A DNA stretch of 31,240 nucleotides, taken from positions 1-31,240 of the forward strand of contig JBMFVW010000019.1 of assembly GCA_049965795.1 (NCBI GenBank). Direction: 5' to 3'. The notes under the pieces are model-generated. The model had not been told where the DNA came from. It did not search any database and worked only from the letters and a program-made list of their open reading frames with translations. Source of the DNA: Acidulodesulfobacterium_A sp049965795. Lineage in GTDB: Bacteria; SZUA-79; Acidulodesulfobacterales; Acidulodesulfobacteraceae. Made by a program: the position numbers and the translations under genes. Positions 15,370-23,944 of the stretch are shown here, in pieces; positions within the stretch are counted from its first letter, which is position 1; each line of letters starts with the position of its first letter.

Positions 15370-17064
15370 ATGTTTGCGGTTTATTTTGCGTCCGACAGGT
15401 CGTCTTCGGGAAAATCTACGGTCACTCTTGCTTTTTCGAGAAAATTAAAAGACGAAGGATATTCTTTAAGCCTTTATAAAACAGGACCTGATTTTATAGA
15501 CCCCGTCATATTGTCGAAAGCTTTAAATTCCGAAGTTCAGGTTAAAAATTTAGATCCGTTTTTAATTCCAGACAAATTTTTAAAGGAATGGTTCTTTAAA
15601 GAAATTTCCCCTGAATTCGATTCGGCGGTTAACGCCGGCTTAAATTTTAACGCCGGTGAAAGCAAAAAAGCGTTCATAGCCGAAAGCGCAATGGGACTTT
15701 ACGACGGAAACTCTTTTGCGGTAGCAAAAAAGTTTAAATTTCCGGTCGTATTAATAATGGACTGCAAAAAAATTTCTTCTACTATGGCTTCCCTTATTTA
15801 CGGTTTGAAAAATTACAAAAAAGGCATAAATGTTTGCGGCGTTATCCTGAATAATATTTCTTCCGAAAGGCATTATGAAATAATCCGCGATGAAATTAAA
15901 GAAAATATAAGCGGAGTAGAGGTTTTCGGCTATATTAAAAACGACGAAAATATTTTTTCTATTAAAGAACGCCATCTAGGACTTATAGTTCCGGAAGGTG
16001 AAGGCGGATATAAAACTGGAAGCCGGCATAAAGACGCAGGCGTATCCGGAGGCGAAACCCGGAAAGAAATAAAAATAGACGGGTTTGAAAAAACTGTCGT
16101 AAATATAAAGGATGCGGTATTTAAAAACGTAGATTTTAAGTTTATGATAAATATACTGGAAAAAAATTCCGAAGATTTCATCATGTTGATTTACGGCAAA
16201 AAGCCGGAATATAAAAAAAAGACATACAAAAAATACGCCGTCAAAAATAACGTCGGCAGCGAAAACGACAATAGCGGGGGCGGCAAAGACAACAAAGGCA
16301 GCGCAGGCTGTAATGGCATAAGTAATAAAATAGATAAAAAAGCTTCAAAAATAAAAATAGCCGTGGCTTTCGACGAAGCTTTCTTTTTTTATTATAATTT
16401 CAACTTTGAAATACTGAAAAGTTTCGGAGCGGAAATAGTTTTTTTCAGCCCTTTAAAAGATAAGCTGCTGCCTTCGGGAATAAAAGCGGTTTACATCGGC
16501 GGCGGATATCCGGAAATTTACGCCGCCGCTTTGGAAAGCAATCGTTCCATAAAAAAAGAAATTTATGAATTTCATAAAAATAATGGTATAATATATGGCG
16601 AGTGCGGCGGTCTTATGTATCTGTGCGAAAAAATTTCCTATAAAAAGAAAAGTTACGGCGCATGCGGCATTTTTCCTTTTGAAGCCTCTATGGATAAAGG
16701 GGGATTGTCCCTCGGCTACAGGAGGGTAAGGCTAAAAGAAAATACGTTTCTTGGCGAAGCGGGTTTAACCGTTAACGGGCATGAATTTCATTATTCAAAA
16801 CTTCTGCCGTCGGCGGCTCCGTCAGGCGTCACGCCTATTGTTTCCGTGCAGGCGTATTCTAATGAACCGAAAAAGCCGTTTCGCGGGGATGCAAACAAGA
16901 CGGCGGTCAAAACCGTTACAGAATACGAAAGTTTAAGCGCTCCGGGGATATGGAAACAGGAAGGCTATAACATTTTGAATACTATAGGCAGCTACGTGCA
17001 TCTGTCTTTTTATTCAAACAAGATTGCAGCGGAAAGTTTTGTGAAATCGGCTAAAAATTTATAA
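15370..17064 (+). CDS. cbiA: Cobyrinate a,c-diamide synthase (CbiA/CobB)
   Basis: A glutamine-dependent amidase that uses ATP to amidate the a and c side chains of cobyrinate. I prefer ATG 15370 (564 residues) over GTG 15358 because GAGGG at 15360-15364 is five bases before that ATG. The N-terminal ATPase half has SSSGKST (11-17) and KTGPDFIDP (37-45). The C-terminal class I glutamine amidotransferase half has YIGGGYPE, the nucleophile C412 in YGECGGL, and NGHEFHYS with the catalytic-type histidines. At about 565 residues it is over 100 longer than usual; three low-complexity insertions (about 211-235, 290-325 and 479-520) account for this. The motifs at both ends are intact. Confidence 0.93.
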   Translation: MFAVYFASDRSSSGKSTVTLAFSRKLKDEGYSLSLYKTGPDFIDPVILSKALNSEVQVKNLDPFLIPDKFLKEWFFKEISPEFDSAVNAGLNFNAGESKKAFIAESAMGLYDGNSFAVAKKFKFPVVLIMDCKKISSTMASLIYGLKNYKKGINVCGVILNNISSERHYEIIRDEIKENISGVEVFGYIKNDENIFSIKERHLGLIVPEGEGGYKTGSRHKDAGVSGGETRKEIKIDGFEKTVVNIKDAVFKNVDFKFMINILEKNSEDFIMLIYGKKPEYKKKTYKKYAVKNNVGSENDNSGGGKDNKGSAGCNGISNKIDKKASKIKIAVAFDEAFFFYYNFNFEILKSFGAEIVFFSPLKDKLLPSGIKAVYIGGGYPEIYAAALESNRSIKKEIYEFHKNNGIIYGECGGLMYLCEKISYKKKSYGACGIFPFEASMDKGGLSLGYRRVRLKENTFLGEAGLTVNGHEFHYSKLLPSAAPSGVTPIVSVQAYSNEPKKPFRGDANKTAVKTVTEYESLSAPGIWKQEGYNILNTIGSYVHLSFYSNKIAAESFVKSAKNL

Positions 17065-17097
17065 AATAATATAAAAAAACAAAAGGAAAATAAAAAG

Positions 17098-18411
17098 ATG
17101 ACCGAAAAAGAATATGCGCTAAAAAACGGCGGCAAGAATGTTTATTCAGAAGGAACGGCTTATGTCGCTTCTAAGGAAAATATAGAACCTGAAAATCTTA
17201 AAAAAAATATTATTAACGGCAAAGCGGTTATTCTGCACAACAAAGATAAGAATAAATTCGTCGGAATAGGGAAAGGCTTGACGACTAAAATAAACGCAAG
17301 CATAGGAACTTCGACCAACCATATAAACATAGAAGAAGAGATAGGAAAAGCCGTTATAGCCGAAAAATCGGGAGCGGATACTTTAATGGAACTCAGCGTA
17401 GGCGGCGATTTAGACCTTATAAGAAGGGAAGTTTTGGCGAATACGTCGCTTCCGGTAGGAACCGTTCCGCTATATCAAGCGTTCAGAGAGGCGATAGACG
17501 CTTATAAAAATCCGATAAAAATGCCCGAAGAATTAGTTTTCGACGTGATAGAAAAACAGTGTGCCGACGGAATTTCGTTTATGGCTATCCATTCAGGTTT
17601 AAATATGATGTCTTTAGAAAGATTAAAAAAGCAATCTTACAGATATGCGGGTCTGGTTTCAAAAGGCGGAGCCTACATGATTGCGTGGATGATTGAAAAC
17701 AACAAAGAAAATCCTTTATACGAAAGATTTGAAGACGTACTTAAAATTTTAAAAAAATACGATACCGTGCTCAGCCTCGGCAACGGTTTGAGGGCGGGAG
17801 CGACGGCGGATTCTTTCGACAGGGCGTACATGCAGGAGCTTCTTATAAACTGCGAACTTTGCGATATAGCAAGAGATTACGGAGTTCAGGTTATAGTCGA
17901 AGGTCCTGGACATATTCCTATAGACGAAATAGAAGCAAACGTGAAAATTCAGAAAAAAATGTCGGGGGATGCCCCTTTTTATGTACTGGGCCCTTTGGTA
18001 ACCGACGTAGCTGCCGGTTATGATCATATATCTTCTGCAATAGGCGGAGCGCTTTCGTCATCTTTCGGAGCAGATTTTCTTTGTTACGTAACTCCCGCAG
18101 AACATTTGGGGCTGCCTTCGGAAGAGGATGTGGCTATAGGTGTTAAATCGGCTAAGATTGCGGCTCATATAGGAGATATGATAAAATTAAAAAAGACGGA
18201 CGACGACTTGAATATATCCAAAGCCAGAAGAGATATAGACTGGGAAGGGCAGTTCAGGCATTCTATAGATCCGGAATATTCAAGGAGTATTTTTGAATCT
18301 AAAAATAATAAGGACGAAATAGCCGGCTGCAGTATGTGCGGCGAGTTCTGCGCTCCTTTAAGGGTTAAAAAATATTTTAGATATGAAATCAAACAAGGAA
18401 AAAAGGCATAA
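17098..18411 (+). CDS. ThiC/BzaF-family radical SAM enzyme (HMP-P synthase or 5-hydroxybenzimidazole synthase)
   Basis: A 437-residue member of the ThiC family of non-canonical radical SAM enzymes, which rearrange aminoimidazole ribotide. ThiC makes the thiamin pyrimidine; the paralogue BzaF makes 5-hydroxybenzimidazole, a cobalamin lower-ligand precursor, in anaerobes. The C-terminal cluster motif is CSMCGEFC (C411, C414, C418), spaced CX2CX3C as in short anaerobe forms. Internal motifs include GADTLMELSVGGD, MAIHSGLN, SLGNGLRAG and EGPGHIP. It follows cobU-cobT-cobS-cbiA with a 33-base gap, and no TPP riboswitch is visible upstream, both favouring BzaF. I cannot separate the two from sequence alone. 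The ftsB-like gene overlaps its 3' end. Confidence 0.9.
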   Translation: MTEKEYALKNGGKNVYSEGTAYVASKENIEPENLKKNIINGKAVILHNKDKNKFVGIGKGLTTKINASIGTSTNHINIEEEIGKAVIAEKSGADTLMELSVGGDLDLIRREVLANTSLPVGTVPLYQAFREAIDAYKNPIKMPEELVFDVIEKQCADGISFMAIHSGLNMMSLERLKKQSYRYAGLVSKGGAYMIAWMIENNKENPLYERFEDVLKILKKYDTVLSLGNGLRAGATADSFDRAYMQELLINCELCDIARDYGVQVIVEGPGHIPIDEIEANVKIQKKMSGDAPFYVLGPLVTDVAAGYDHISSAIGGALSSSFGADFLCYVTPAEHLGLPSEEDVAIGVKSAKIAAHIGDMIKLKKTDDDLNISKARRDIDWEGQFRHSIDPEYSRSIFESKNNKDEIAGCSMCGEFCAPLRVKKYFRYEIKQGKKA

Positions 18412-18691
18412 TATTAAATACGCCCCGTTTATTATATTTTCTGCCGTATTTATTTTAATAATAATTTTTAGCGTAAAGGGCGTTATAAGAGTTTACAGGC
18501 TTAGGTCGGAACAGCTTGCCGTACGGAAGAATATTGCGGAAATTAAGAAAAAAAACGAGAAAATAGAAAACCGTATTCGCGAACTTACCTATAACAAGCA
18601 GTATATCGCCTATATAGCCCGCGAAAAACTAAATATGATCAGGCCGGGCGAAATTGTTTTTAAATTTATAGGCAAAAAGCATAAAAAATAG
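18383..18691 (+). CDS. ftsB: FtsB/DivIC-like septum formation initiator
   Basis: A 102-residue bitopic membrane protein of the cell-division FtsB/DivIC family. It has a short basic cytoplasmic N-terminus, one transmembrane helix (about 15-33), a coiled coil (about 38-70, rich in Lys/Glu/Ile) and the family's C-terminal IAREKLNMIRPGE motif (83-95). It would work with FtsL and FtsQ at the division site. Its ATG lies inside the end of the ThiC/BzaF-like gene, a 29-base overlap in another frame, with no clear SD, so coupling to the upstream gene is likely. Its end is 7 bases from the convergent RNase G gene. Confidence 0.88.
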   Translation: MKSNKEKRHNIKYAPFIIFSAVFILIIIFSVKGVIRVYRLRSEQLAVRKNIAEIKKKNEKIENRIRELTYNKQYIAYIAREKLNMIRPGEIVFKFIGKKHKK

Positions 18692-18698
18692 CCTGACT

Positions 18699-20240
18699 CT
18701 ATAAAATTTCAAAATATTCGGGATAAAAACCGTCCTGCATTTTTATATTTATTTTTTTCTTTATTTTAGATTCAAGCACCTTAAGTATTTTTTCATTTTC
18801 GTACAGTTTGCCCATAACGCCGGGATTAACGGTTACGGTTATTTTTCTTGCCTTAGTTTTTTTGGCAAACGCCGAAACCGCTCTCAATACTTCAAAACAT
18901 ATCGTTTGAGCAGATTTTATCATACCTGAGCCTTCGCACATAGGGCAGTGTTCCAGAAACGCGGAGACGAGGCTGTTTCCGGTTCTTTTCCTCGTCATTT
19001 CGACGAGACCGAGTTCCGTTATTTTATTTATGGTTGTTTTAACCCTGTCTTTTTTTAGGCATTCTTCAAGCGTTCTGTAAACTTTTTCTTTATCCGCCTC
19101 TTTATTCATATCTATAAAATCTATGACTATAATTCCGCCGATATTTTTTAGTCTCAGCTGGAACGCAATTTCCTTTGCGGCTTCTAAGTTGGTTTTTAAA
19201 ATAGTATCGTCGAAATTTCTTTTGCCGACGAATTTTCCGGTATTGACGTCGATAGCCGTAAGGGCTTCTGCATGGTCAATGATTAAATAACCGCCTGATT
19301 TAAGCCATACTTTTTTATTTAAAGCTTTAGCTATTTCCTTTTCTATGCCGTAAGTATCGAAGAGCGATACGCCGTTTTTATTTTTATAAAGCTGGAGTAT
19401 ATCTATGTATTCAGGCGATTGAATCGAAAGGAAATCGACGATGTTTCGGTATTCGTCTTTATCGTCTATAATTATTTTATCGAATTTTTTATTAAGGAAA
19501 TCCCTCAGGACTCTTAAAGAAAGACTTATATCTTTAAATATAAGACTGGGCGCTTTTGCATCGGTCTGTTTTTTATATATATCGCTCCATAAATTTGTAA
19601 GAAATTTAATGTCTCTTTCTATATCTATTTCGGAAGCGTTTTCGGCGGCGGTTCTTATAATAAAGCCCGTTCCTTCTTTCCTGTATTTTTTAACTAAGCT
19701 TTTCAGCCTCTTTTTCTCTTCGTCGCTTTTGATTTTTCTTGAAATTCCTATGGACGAAGAAGTCGGCATATATACCAGAAATCTTCCAGGCAGGGAAATA
19801 TGGCTCGTCACTCTTGCGCCTTTGGTTTTTACCGGTTCTTTCGCTATTTGAACCAGAATCTCCTGATTTTTTTTAATCAGACGGTCTATTGTAAGATGAT
19901 TTTTTTTGCCCTTTTTAGCTTTACGGTTATTTTTTTCCGTTTCTATAACGTCATTATCGCCGTCCACGTTTAAACCGTTTTCAGATTCAAAAAAATCGTA
20001 GTCGGCATTTTCTATTTCGTAAAAATCTCCTGCATAAAGAAAAGCGGATTTTTCCCATCCTATATCTATAAAAGATGCTTGAATTCCGGGAAGCACCTGA
20101 GTTACTTTTCCTTTATAAATATTTCCGTGCTTGGGGGTAGATTCGTCGCGCTCTATAAATATTTCCGTAAGCATTCCTTCTTCCATCAAAGCTATTCTTG
20201 TTTCAAAATCGTCTTTACTTACGACAAGTTCCGTAGTCAA
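18699..20240 (-). CDS. rng: Ribonuclease G (Rne/Rng family)
   Basis: A 513-residue single-strand-specific endoribonuclease of the RNase E/G family, close to the length of E. coli RNase G (489). The S1-like RNA-binding region includes NIYKGKVTQVLPGIQASFIDIG near residues 41-60 and is interrupted by an acidic, Asn-rich loop near 80-105. The catalytic part has AIDVNTG and IVIDFIDM, which carry the magnesium-binding aspartates, and the zinc-link CPMC with C432 and C435. No long RNase E-type C-terminal scaffold is present. A GGAG lies upstream of the ATG. It is transcribed towards the ftsB-like gene and divergently from the Cys-rich small gene. It probably matures rRNA and degrades mRNA. Confidence 0.94.
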   Translation of the reverse strand: MTTELVVSKDDFETRIALMEEGMLTEIFIERDESTPKHGNIYKGKVTQVLPGIQASFIDIGWEKSAFLYAGDFYEIENADYDFFESENGLNVDGDNDVIETEKNNRKAKKGKKNHLTIDRLIKKNQEILVQIAKEPVKTKGARVTSHISLPGRFLVYMPTSSSIGISRKIKSDEEKKRLKSLVKKYRKEGTGFIIRTAAENASEIDIERDIKFLTNLWSDIYKKQTDAKAPSLIFKDISLSLRVLRDFLNKKFDKIIIDDKDEYRNIVDFLSIQSPEYIDILQLYKNKNGVSLFDTYGIEKEIAKALNKKVWLKSGGYLIIDHAEALTAIDVNTGKFVGKRNFDDTILKTNLEAAKEIAFQLRLKNIGGIIVIDFIDMNKEADKEKVYRTLEECLKKDRVKTTINKITELGLVEMTRKRTGNSLVSAFLEHCPMCEGSGMIKSAQTICFEVLRAVSAFAKKTKARKITVTVNPGVMGKLYENEKILKVLESKIKKKINIKMQDGFYPEYFEIL

Positions 20241-20463
20241 ATTTATCTCCGTATATATCTAATTTTATTAATTTATTGATTATATTTTATCTGCAGATAA
20301 TATTTTATCATATTTACGGTTTAGTTTTTATAAATTTATGCAGATATATATAATATATATATTTACAATATTTTTTTGTTTGGATTTTTTTTTATAATAT
20401 GTGATATGATATAATAAAAGCATTAAATTTTTTTATGTTTAAAAAAAAGAGGAAATATATATT
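20241..20463. other. AT-rich divergent intergenic region
   Basis: This 223-base stretch separates rng (minus) from the Cys-rich small gene (plus) and must hold both promoters. Two TATAAT sequences (20393-20398 and 20410-20415) could be -10 boxes for the rightward gene, but neither has a convincing -35. A 14-base palindrome TTATCTGCAGATAA lies at 20287-20300, about 50 bases upstream of the rng start, and could be an operator. I see no gene or structured RNA here. Confidence 0.4.
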
Positions 20464-20649
20464 ATGGACGAAAATGTGGTATTATGCGCTGTATGCAGCT
20501 GGCGGAGCGTCTGCAAAAAGAAATACAGTATTTCGGGAATAGAAATTTTTAACTGTCCTGATTTTTCAAGGGATGTTTCAATTACTATTTCAGGTATAGA
20601 AGAACTTATGAATTTTATTAATAATTTTAAAAACGACAGGTTGAATTAA
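20464..20649 (+). CDS. Small four-cysteine protein, putative metal binder
   Basis: A 61-residue acidic-to-neutral protein with four cysteines: C8 and C11 (CAVC), C17 and C31 (NCPDFSRDV). The spacing CX2CX5CX13C and the WRSVCKKKYSISG stretch recall small uncharacterised proteins I associate with deltaproteobacterial genomes, often of about this size, but no function is known to me. The four thiols could hold a zinc ion or an Fe-S cluster. AGAGGAAA lies just upstream of the ATG. The SPOR gene starts one base after its stop, so the two form an operon. It is a real gene by start site, coupling and cysteine pattern. Confidence 0.75.
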   Translation: MDENVVLCAVCSWRSVCKKKYSISGIEIFNCPDFSRDVSITISGIEELMNFINNFKNDRLN

Positions 20650-20650
20650 T

Positions 20651-21310
20651 TTGAAAAAAGATAAAATTACCGCAGTAATAGTTTTTTTAACCGTTATATT
20701 TATTGTTTTCGTATTCGGGCTTTATATAGGGAAAAAGTTTTCTTCTAAAAGTCCTAAAGAGGGAATAATAAAAGAATCGGCGTTAAAAAAAGGAAGCGGA
20801 TCTTTTTTTCAAGGAACGGGTAAAACTCAAAACGGAGGCACCGCACCGGGAACTGCCGGCAAGATAAAGTTTGCTCCGATTTCCAAGCTTTCAGCTTTAA
20901 AAAAAGGAAAAAAATTAAAAAAACCGGCGGAGAAAATTACGCCCGAGAAGCCGGCGCCGGTCAAACCGGTCGTAAAAACTAAGATAGTTTACGTAAAAAA
21001 GCCCATATATGTTTACAAGTATAAATACGTAAAAACTCCGCCGTCTAATCCATTTAATTCTAAAGTTTACTATACGATACAGGTAGCGGCTCTTTCAAAG
21101 TATTCGCAGGCTAAAGCTATGGCGGATAAATTAAATTCAATGGGTTTTTTTGCCTATATAGTTCCTATTTCGGTAAGCGGAAAATCTGGAAAAGCCGTTT
21201 ATCAGCAGGTAAGGGTAGGAAAGTTCGCAACGGAACAAGGCGCAAATTCGGTAGAAGGCGTAATTGCCAAAAAATTTAAAGTAAAGCCCTACGTAATAAA
21301 AGTAGATTAG
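20651..21310 (+). CDS. SPOR-domain membrane protein
   Basis: A 219-residue bitopic protein. A short basic start is followed by one transmembrane helix (about 7-26), then a long Lys/Pro/Gly-rich periplasmic linker (about 30-140) with alternating Tyr/Val/Lys stretches, and a C-terminal SPOR domain (about 143-219, beginning YYTIQVAALS and containing VRVGKF). SPOR domains bind glycan strands stripped of stem peptides and bring proteins to the division septum, so a role as an FtsN- or DedD-like division protein is likely. The TTG start lies one base after the stop of the four-Cys gene, implying translational coupling. Confidence 0.87.
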   Translation: MKKDKITAVIVFLTVIFIVFVFGLYIGKKFSSKSPKEGIIKESALKKGSGSFFQGTGKTQNGGTAPGTAGKIKFAPISKLSALKKGKKLKKPAEKITPEKPAPVKPVVKTKIVYVKKPIYVYKYKYVKTPPSNPFNSKVYYTIQVAALSKYSQAKAMADKLNSMGFFAYIVPISVSGKSGKAVYQQVRVGKFATEQGANSVEGVIAKKFKVKPYVIKVD

Positions 21311-21359
21311 ATAATATAATACCTCAAATATATTCTTTTTTTACTTTTCTATTTTACCC

Positions 21360-21388
21360 TTGACACTTTTTTAAAAATAATATATATT
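21360..21388 (+). promoter_or_regulatory. Strong sigma-70-type promoter of the peroxiredoxin gene
   Basis: A consensus TTGACA (21360-21365) and TATATT (21383-21388) are exactly 17 bases apart, about 70 bases before the peroxiredoxin ATG. A 16-base A/T palindrome (ATTATTAATTAATAAT, 21390-21405) lies at the likely transcription start and could be an operator, but its composition makes chance likely. Confidence 0.72.
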
Positions 21389-21459
21389 AATTATTAATTA
21401 ATAATCATTACTAAATTTAAAACCGTTAATAAAAAATTAAGAAAACAGGAGGTATTTTT

Positions 21460-22080
21460 ATGTGTGAAAGTTATGAAGAATTTGAAATTGCCGCTCTCGG
21501 AAAACAGGTTCCTTCTTTCGGAGAAATTAATACTTACGAGCCTAAAACCGGAGGATTCGGAAAATTCAGCTTAGAAGAAGCCAAAAAAGATAAAAAATGG
21601 ACTATTTTAGTATTTTATCCTGCGGATTTTACCTTTGTATGCCCGACCGAACTTGCGGATTATGCGGAAAAACATGAAGAGATAGAAAAAATGGGCGGAC
21701 GTATAGTTTCCGTCAGTACTGACACGCATTTTGTCCATATGGCTTGGCAGAGAGACGAAAAACTTTTAGAAAACGTAAAGTTTTCTATGGGAGCAGATCC
21801 TACCGGAAAAGTTTCAAGATTGTTCGACGTTTACGATGAAGCGTCGGGACTTGCCTTAAGAGGGACTTTTATTATAAATCCCGAAGGAGTTCTCGTTGCG
21901 TCCGAAGTCAATTTTTATAACGTCGGAAGAAACGCAGACGAACTTGTCAGAAAATTAGAAGCCAACATATACGTTGCAGCGCATTCCGACGAAGTATGTC
22001 CGGCAAAGTGGCATAAGGGCGGAAAAACTATTAAACCTGGACCAAATGCCGTAGGCAAAGTTTACGAAGCATTGAAATAA
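21460..22080 (+). CDS. 2-Cys peroxiredoxin (AhpC/Prx1 type)
   Basis: A 206-residue typical 2-Cys peroxiredoxin that reduces hydrogen peroxide and organic hydroperoxides. The peroxidatic cysteine is C61 in DFTFVCPTE and the resolving cysteine is C180 in DEVCPAKW. Between them are STDTHFVHMAWQ and the LRGTFIINPEG strand typical of AhpC/Prx1. A strong AGGAGGT precedes the ATG and a near-consensus promoter lies upstream, suggesting high expression. No AhpF or thioredoxin reductase gene is adjacent, so the reductant comes from elsewhere. It is followed by a convergent purC with a hairpin between. Confidence 0.95.
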   Translation: MCESYEEFEIAALGKQVPSFGEINTYEPKTGGFGKFSLEEAKKDKKWTILVFYPADFTFVCPTELADYAEKHEEIEKMGGRIVSVSTDTHFVHMAWQRDEKLLENVKFSMGADPTGKVSRLFDVYDEASGLALRGTFIINPEGVLVASEVNFYNVGRNADELVRKLEANIYVAAHSDEVCPAKWHKGGKTIKPGPNAVGKVYEALK

Positions 22081-22102
22081 ATAATTAATTTTTTTACCCT
22101 CG

Positions 22103-22134
22103 CCCGCGGCGTGCATTAACCCTGCTGCCGCGGG
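22103..22134 (+). terminator. GC-rich hairpin between peroxiredoxin and purC
   Basis: CCCGCGGC (22103-22110) and GCCGCGGG (22127-22134) form an 8-base stem with a 16-base loop, followed by TATCCCTTTTAATT. It lies between two convergent genes and is the only GC-rich structure there. The T-tract starts a few bases late on the plus strand and is absent on the minus strand, so it is best read as a rightward terminator of moderate quality. Confidence 0.6.
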
Positions 22135-22201
22135 TATCCCTTTTAATTGAGTTTTACAATTTTTATCGGTAATTTTCGGTTTTTTATATTTTGATTTTAT
22201 T

Positions 22202-22930
22202 TTATATAGAAGAAGTGATATCGTAAACTCTTTTATAAGCTTCTTCTACGCCGCCGAGATCTCTTCTAAACCTGTCTTTATCGACTTTTTCTAAGGTTAC
22301 TTTATCCCATAGCCTCATAGTGTCCGGTGTTATTTCGTCTGCAAGCAGAACTTTGCCGTTTAAAGTTCCGAATTCGAGTTTGTAATCCACCAGCATAAGT
22401 CCGTTTTTATCAAAAAAATCTTTTAAAATTTCGTTGACCGCAAGAGCAATTTTTTTTGCTTCTTCTACTTCTTCCGGTTTTCCAAGATCGAATGCTTTAA
22501 TGTAAGTATCGTTTATAAAAGGATCGCCGAGTTCGTCGCTTTTAAAACACATCTCGACTACCGGCGAAGTAAGTTTAACGCCTTCTTCCACGCCCATTTT
22601 TTTTGCAAGGCTTCCGGCGGTATAGTTTCTGACTATAAATTCTACCGGCAGCATTTTTAGGTGATAGACCAGCATTTCCCTTTCGGACAATTTTTCGATA
22701 AAATGACTTTCGATTCCTCTGCTTTTGAGCAGTTTAAAAAGAGAAGACGAAATAGCGTTGTTGAATTCTCCTTTCTGCATAATAGTTCCTTTTTTCTGCC
22801 CGTTAAAAGCCGTGGCATCGTCTTTAAAATACGTCACCAATTTTGTTTCGTCATTGCCGTAAACATAAAGAATCTTAGCCTTGCCTTCGTAAATTTTTTT
22901 AAATCCTTTTTCTTCCGAAACATTTTTCAT
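22202..22930 (-). CDS. purC: Phosphoribosylaminoimidazole-succinocarboxamide synthase (SAICAR synthetase)
   Basis: A 242-residue SAICAR synthase, which adds aspartate to CAIR with ATP in purine synthesis. Family features include the N-terminal KKIYEGKAKILY, the DDATAFNGQKK loop, the PVEFIVRNYTAGSLAKK stretch and LVDYKLEFG near residue 180, followed by DEITPDTMRLWD. The ATG at 22930 is chosen because GGAGG (22936-22940) is five bases upstream; a GTG at 22936 in the same frame would overlap that SD. It stands alone, with no other pur gene in the window. Confidence 0.95.
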   Translation of the reverse strand: MKNVSEEKGFKKIYEGKAKILYVYGNDETKLVTYFKDDATAFNGQKKGTIMQKGEFNNAISSSLFKLLKSRGIESHFIEKLSEREMLVYHLKMLPVEFIVRNYTAGSLAKKMGVEEGVKLTSPVVEMCFKSDELGDPFINDTYIKAFDLGKPEEVEEAKKIALAVNEILKDFFDKNGLMLVDYKLEFGTLNGKVLLADEITPDTMRLWDKVTLEKVDKDRFRRDLGGVEEAYKRVYDITSSI

Positions 22931-22976
22931 AAACACCTCCTATGTTTATAAAAATTTAAATTAAATTAATGCTTAT

Positions 22977-23005
22977 ATTTTAAATCTAAATTAATTTAAA
23001 ATCAA
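22977..23005 (-). promoter_or_regulatory. Candidate promoter of purC
   Basis: Read on the minus strand, TTGATT (23005-23000) and TAAAAT (22982-22977) are 17 bases apart, about 47 bases upstream of the purC start. The region is extremely AT-rich, so the match carries limited weight. No purine riboswitch aptamer was recognised in the leader. Confidence 0.4.
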
Positions 23006-23083
23006 TTTAAATTACGTTAAAATAATGCTAAAATAAACTAATATAAACTAATATAAATTTTAAAAACATAACTTAATATATAC

Positions 23084-23944
23084 ATGCGGAACAATAATAA
23101 CAAAGTAATGGCATATGCCGTTATAATATCGGTTATAGTCCATTCGGCTCTTATTTTATTTTTATTGGAATATCTTAATCATCCTAATAAACATAAAAAA
23201 ATCCATAAATATACCAAACCTATTCTGGTTGAGCCGTATAAATTTATTAAAAATTTTGAAAAATTAAAAATAAAAAATCCCAAATATGCAAGCATTAAGC
23301 CGCATTACGCCAAGAAAAACACCAGGCTTAATGCGCCGCCTTCTTACGCAAATTCGTCTTCGGCGCCGATACCTTACACGCCGCCGGCTTTTTTAAACAG
23401 AAATTACGCAAATAATTACAGACGCAGGATAAATGCGCCCAGATATCGCAGAGTTATCAGTAATTCCCATATAATTTCGGACAACAATTCCGTTCGTCCC
23501 AGACACAGGCGAAGATTGAGCAATCTTTTTCCTGAAGGAAAGTTTTTTAACCAAACCGCGCCGAACGCGGCGGGACAGGGAATAAAAAATCCATCGCACG
23601 GAATTAAAACTGCTACGGTAAATCTTAACACGACTACGATAAAATATGCTTCTTATTTGCTGGGCGTAAAAAACAAAATAGAAAATGTCTGGGAATATCC
23701 TTACAGGGCAAGAAGGGAGGGTTTATCGGGAGTTCTCGTTATAGAATTTTCAATAAACAGTAACGGCTCACTGCACGGCGCAACTATTTTAAGATCTTCA
23801 GGGAAAAAAATATTAGACAAGGCGGCGGTTCAGGCGATATACAATGCGGCAAGATACAATCCTTTCCCTCGTCAATGGACGATAAAAAGACTTAATATCG
23901 TGGGCACTTTTATTTACAGGCTTTCCGGTTTTTACGTTTACTGA
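23084..23944 (+). CDS. TonB-family energy transducer protein
   Basis: A 286-residue TonB-type protein anchored in the inner membrane. The single transmembrane segment (about 9-28) keeps the Ser-x3-His pattern (S16, H20) that TonB uses to respond to ExbB-ExbD. A long basic, Tyr/Asn/Arg/Pro-rich periplasmic spacer follows. The TonB C-terminal domain (about 195-286) shows the YP-x-RAR-x-EG-x-SG-x-LVIEF pattern, a SSGKKILDKAA stretch and a NPFP motif. It would pass proton-motive-force energy to outer-membrane receptors. No exbB, exbD or receptor gene is nearby. The spacer is unusually Asn/Arg-rich rather than the common Pro-Glu/Pro-Lys type. No SD is seen. Confidence 0.88.
   Translation: MRNNNNKVMAYAVIISVIVHSALILFLLEYLNHPNKHKKIHKYTKPILVEPYKFIKNFEKLKIKNPKYASIKPHYAKKNTRLNAPPSYANSSSAPIPYTPPAFLNRNYANNYRRRINAPRYRRVISNSHIISDNNSVRPRHRRRLSNLFPEGKFFNQTAPNAAGQGIKNPSHGIKTATVNLNTTTIKYASYLLGVKNKIENVWEYPYRARREGLSGVLVIEFSINSNGSLHGATILRSSGKKILDKAAVQAIYNAARYNPFPRQWTIKRLNIVGTFIYRLSGFYVY

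Noticed and set aside
17065..17097. TPP riboswitch before the ThiC-like gene
   Set aside because: Only 33 bases separate it from cbiA, too short for the aptamer, and no THI-box pattern is seen at the end of cbiA.
21390..21405. PerR-like operator at the peroxiredoxin promoter
   Set aside because: The A/T palindrome does not have the 7-1-7 PerR layout and such palindromes are expected in DNA this AT-rich.
22931..22936. GTG start of purC at 22936
   Set aside because: It overlaps the GGAGG; ATG at 22930 has the right spacing.
23034..23058. 10-base tandem repeat (TAAACTAATA, about 2.4 copies) before tonB
   Set aside because: Short and A/T-only in most positions; probably slippage in a promoter region and not a functional array.
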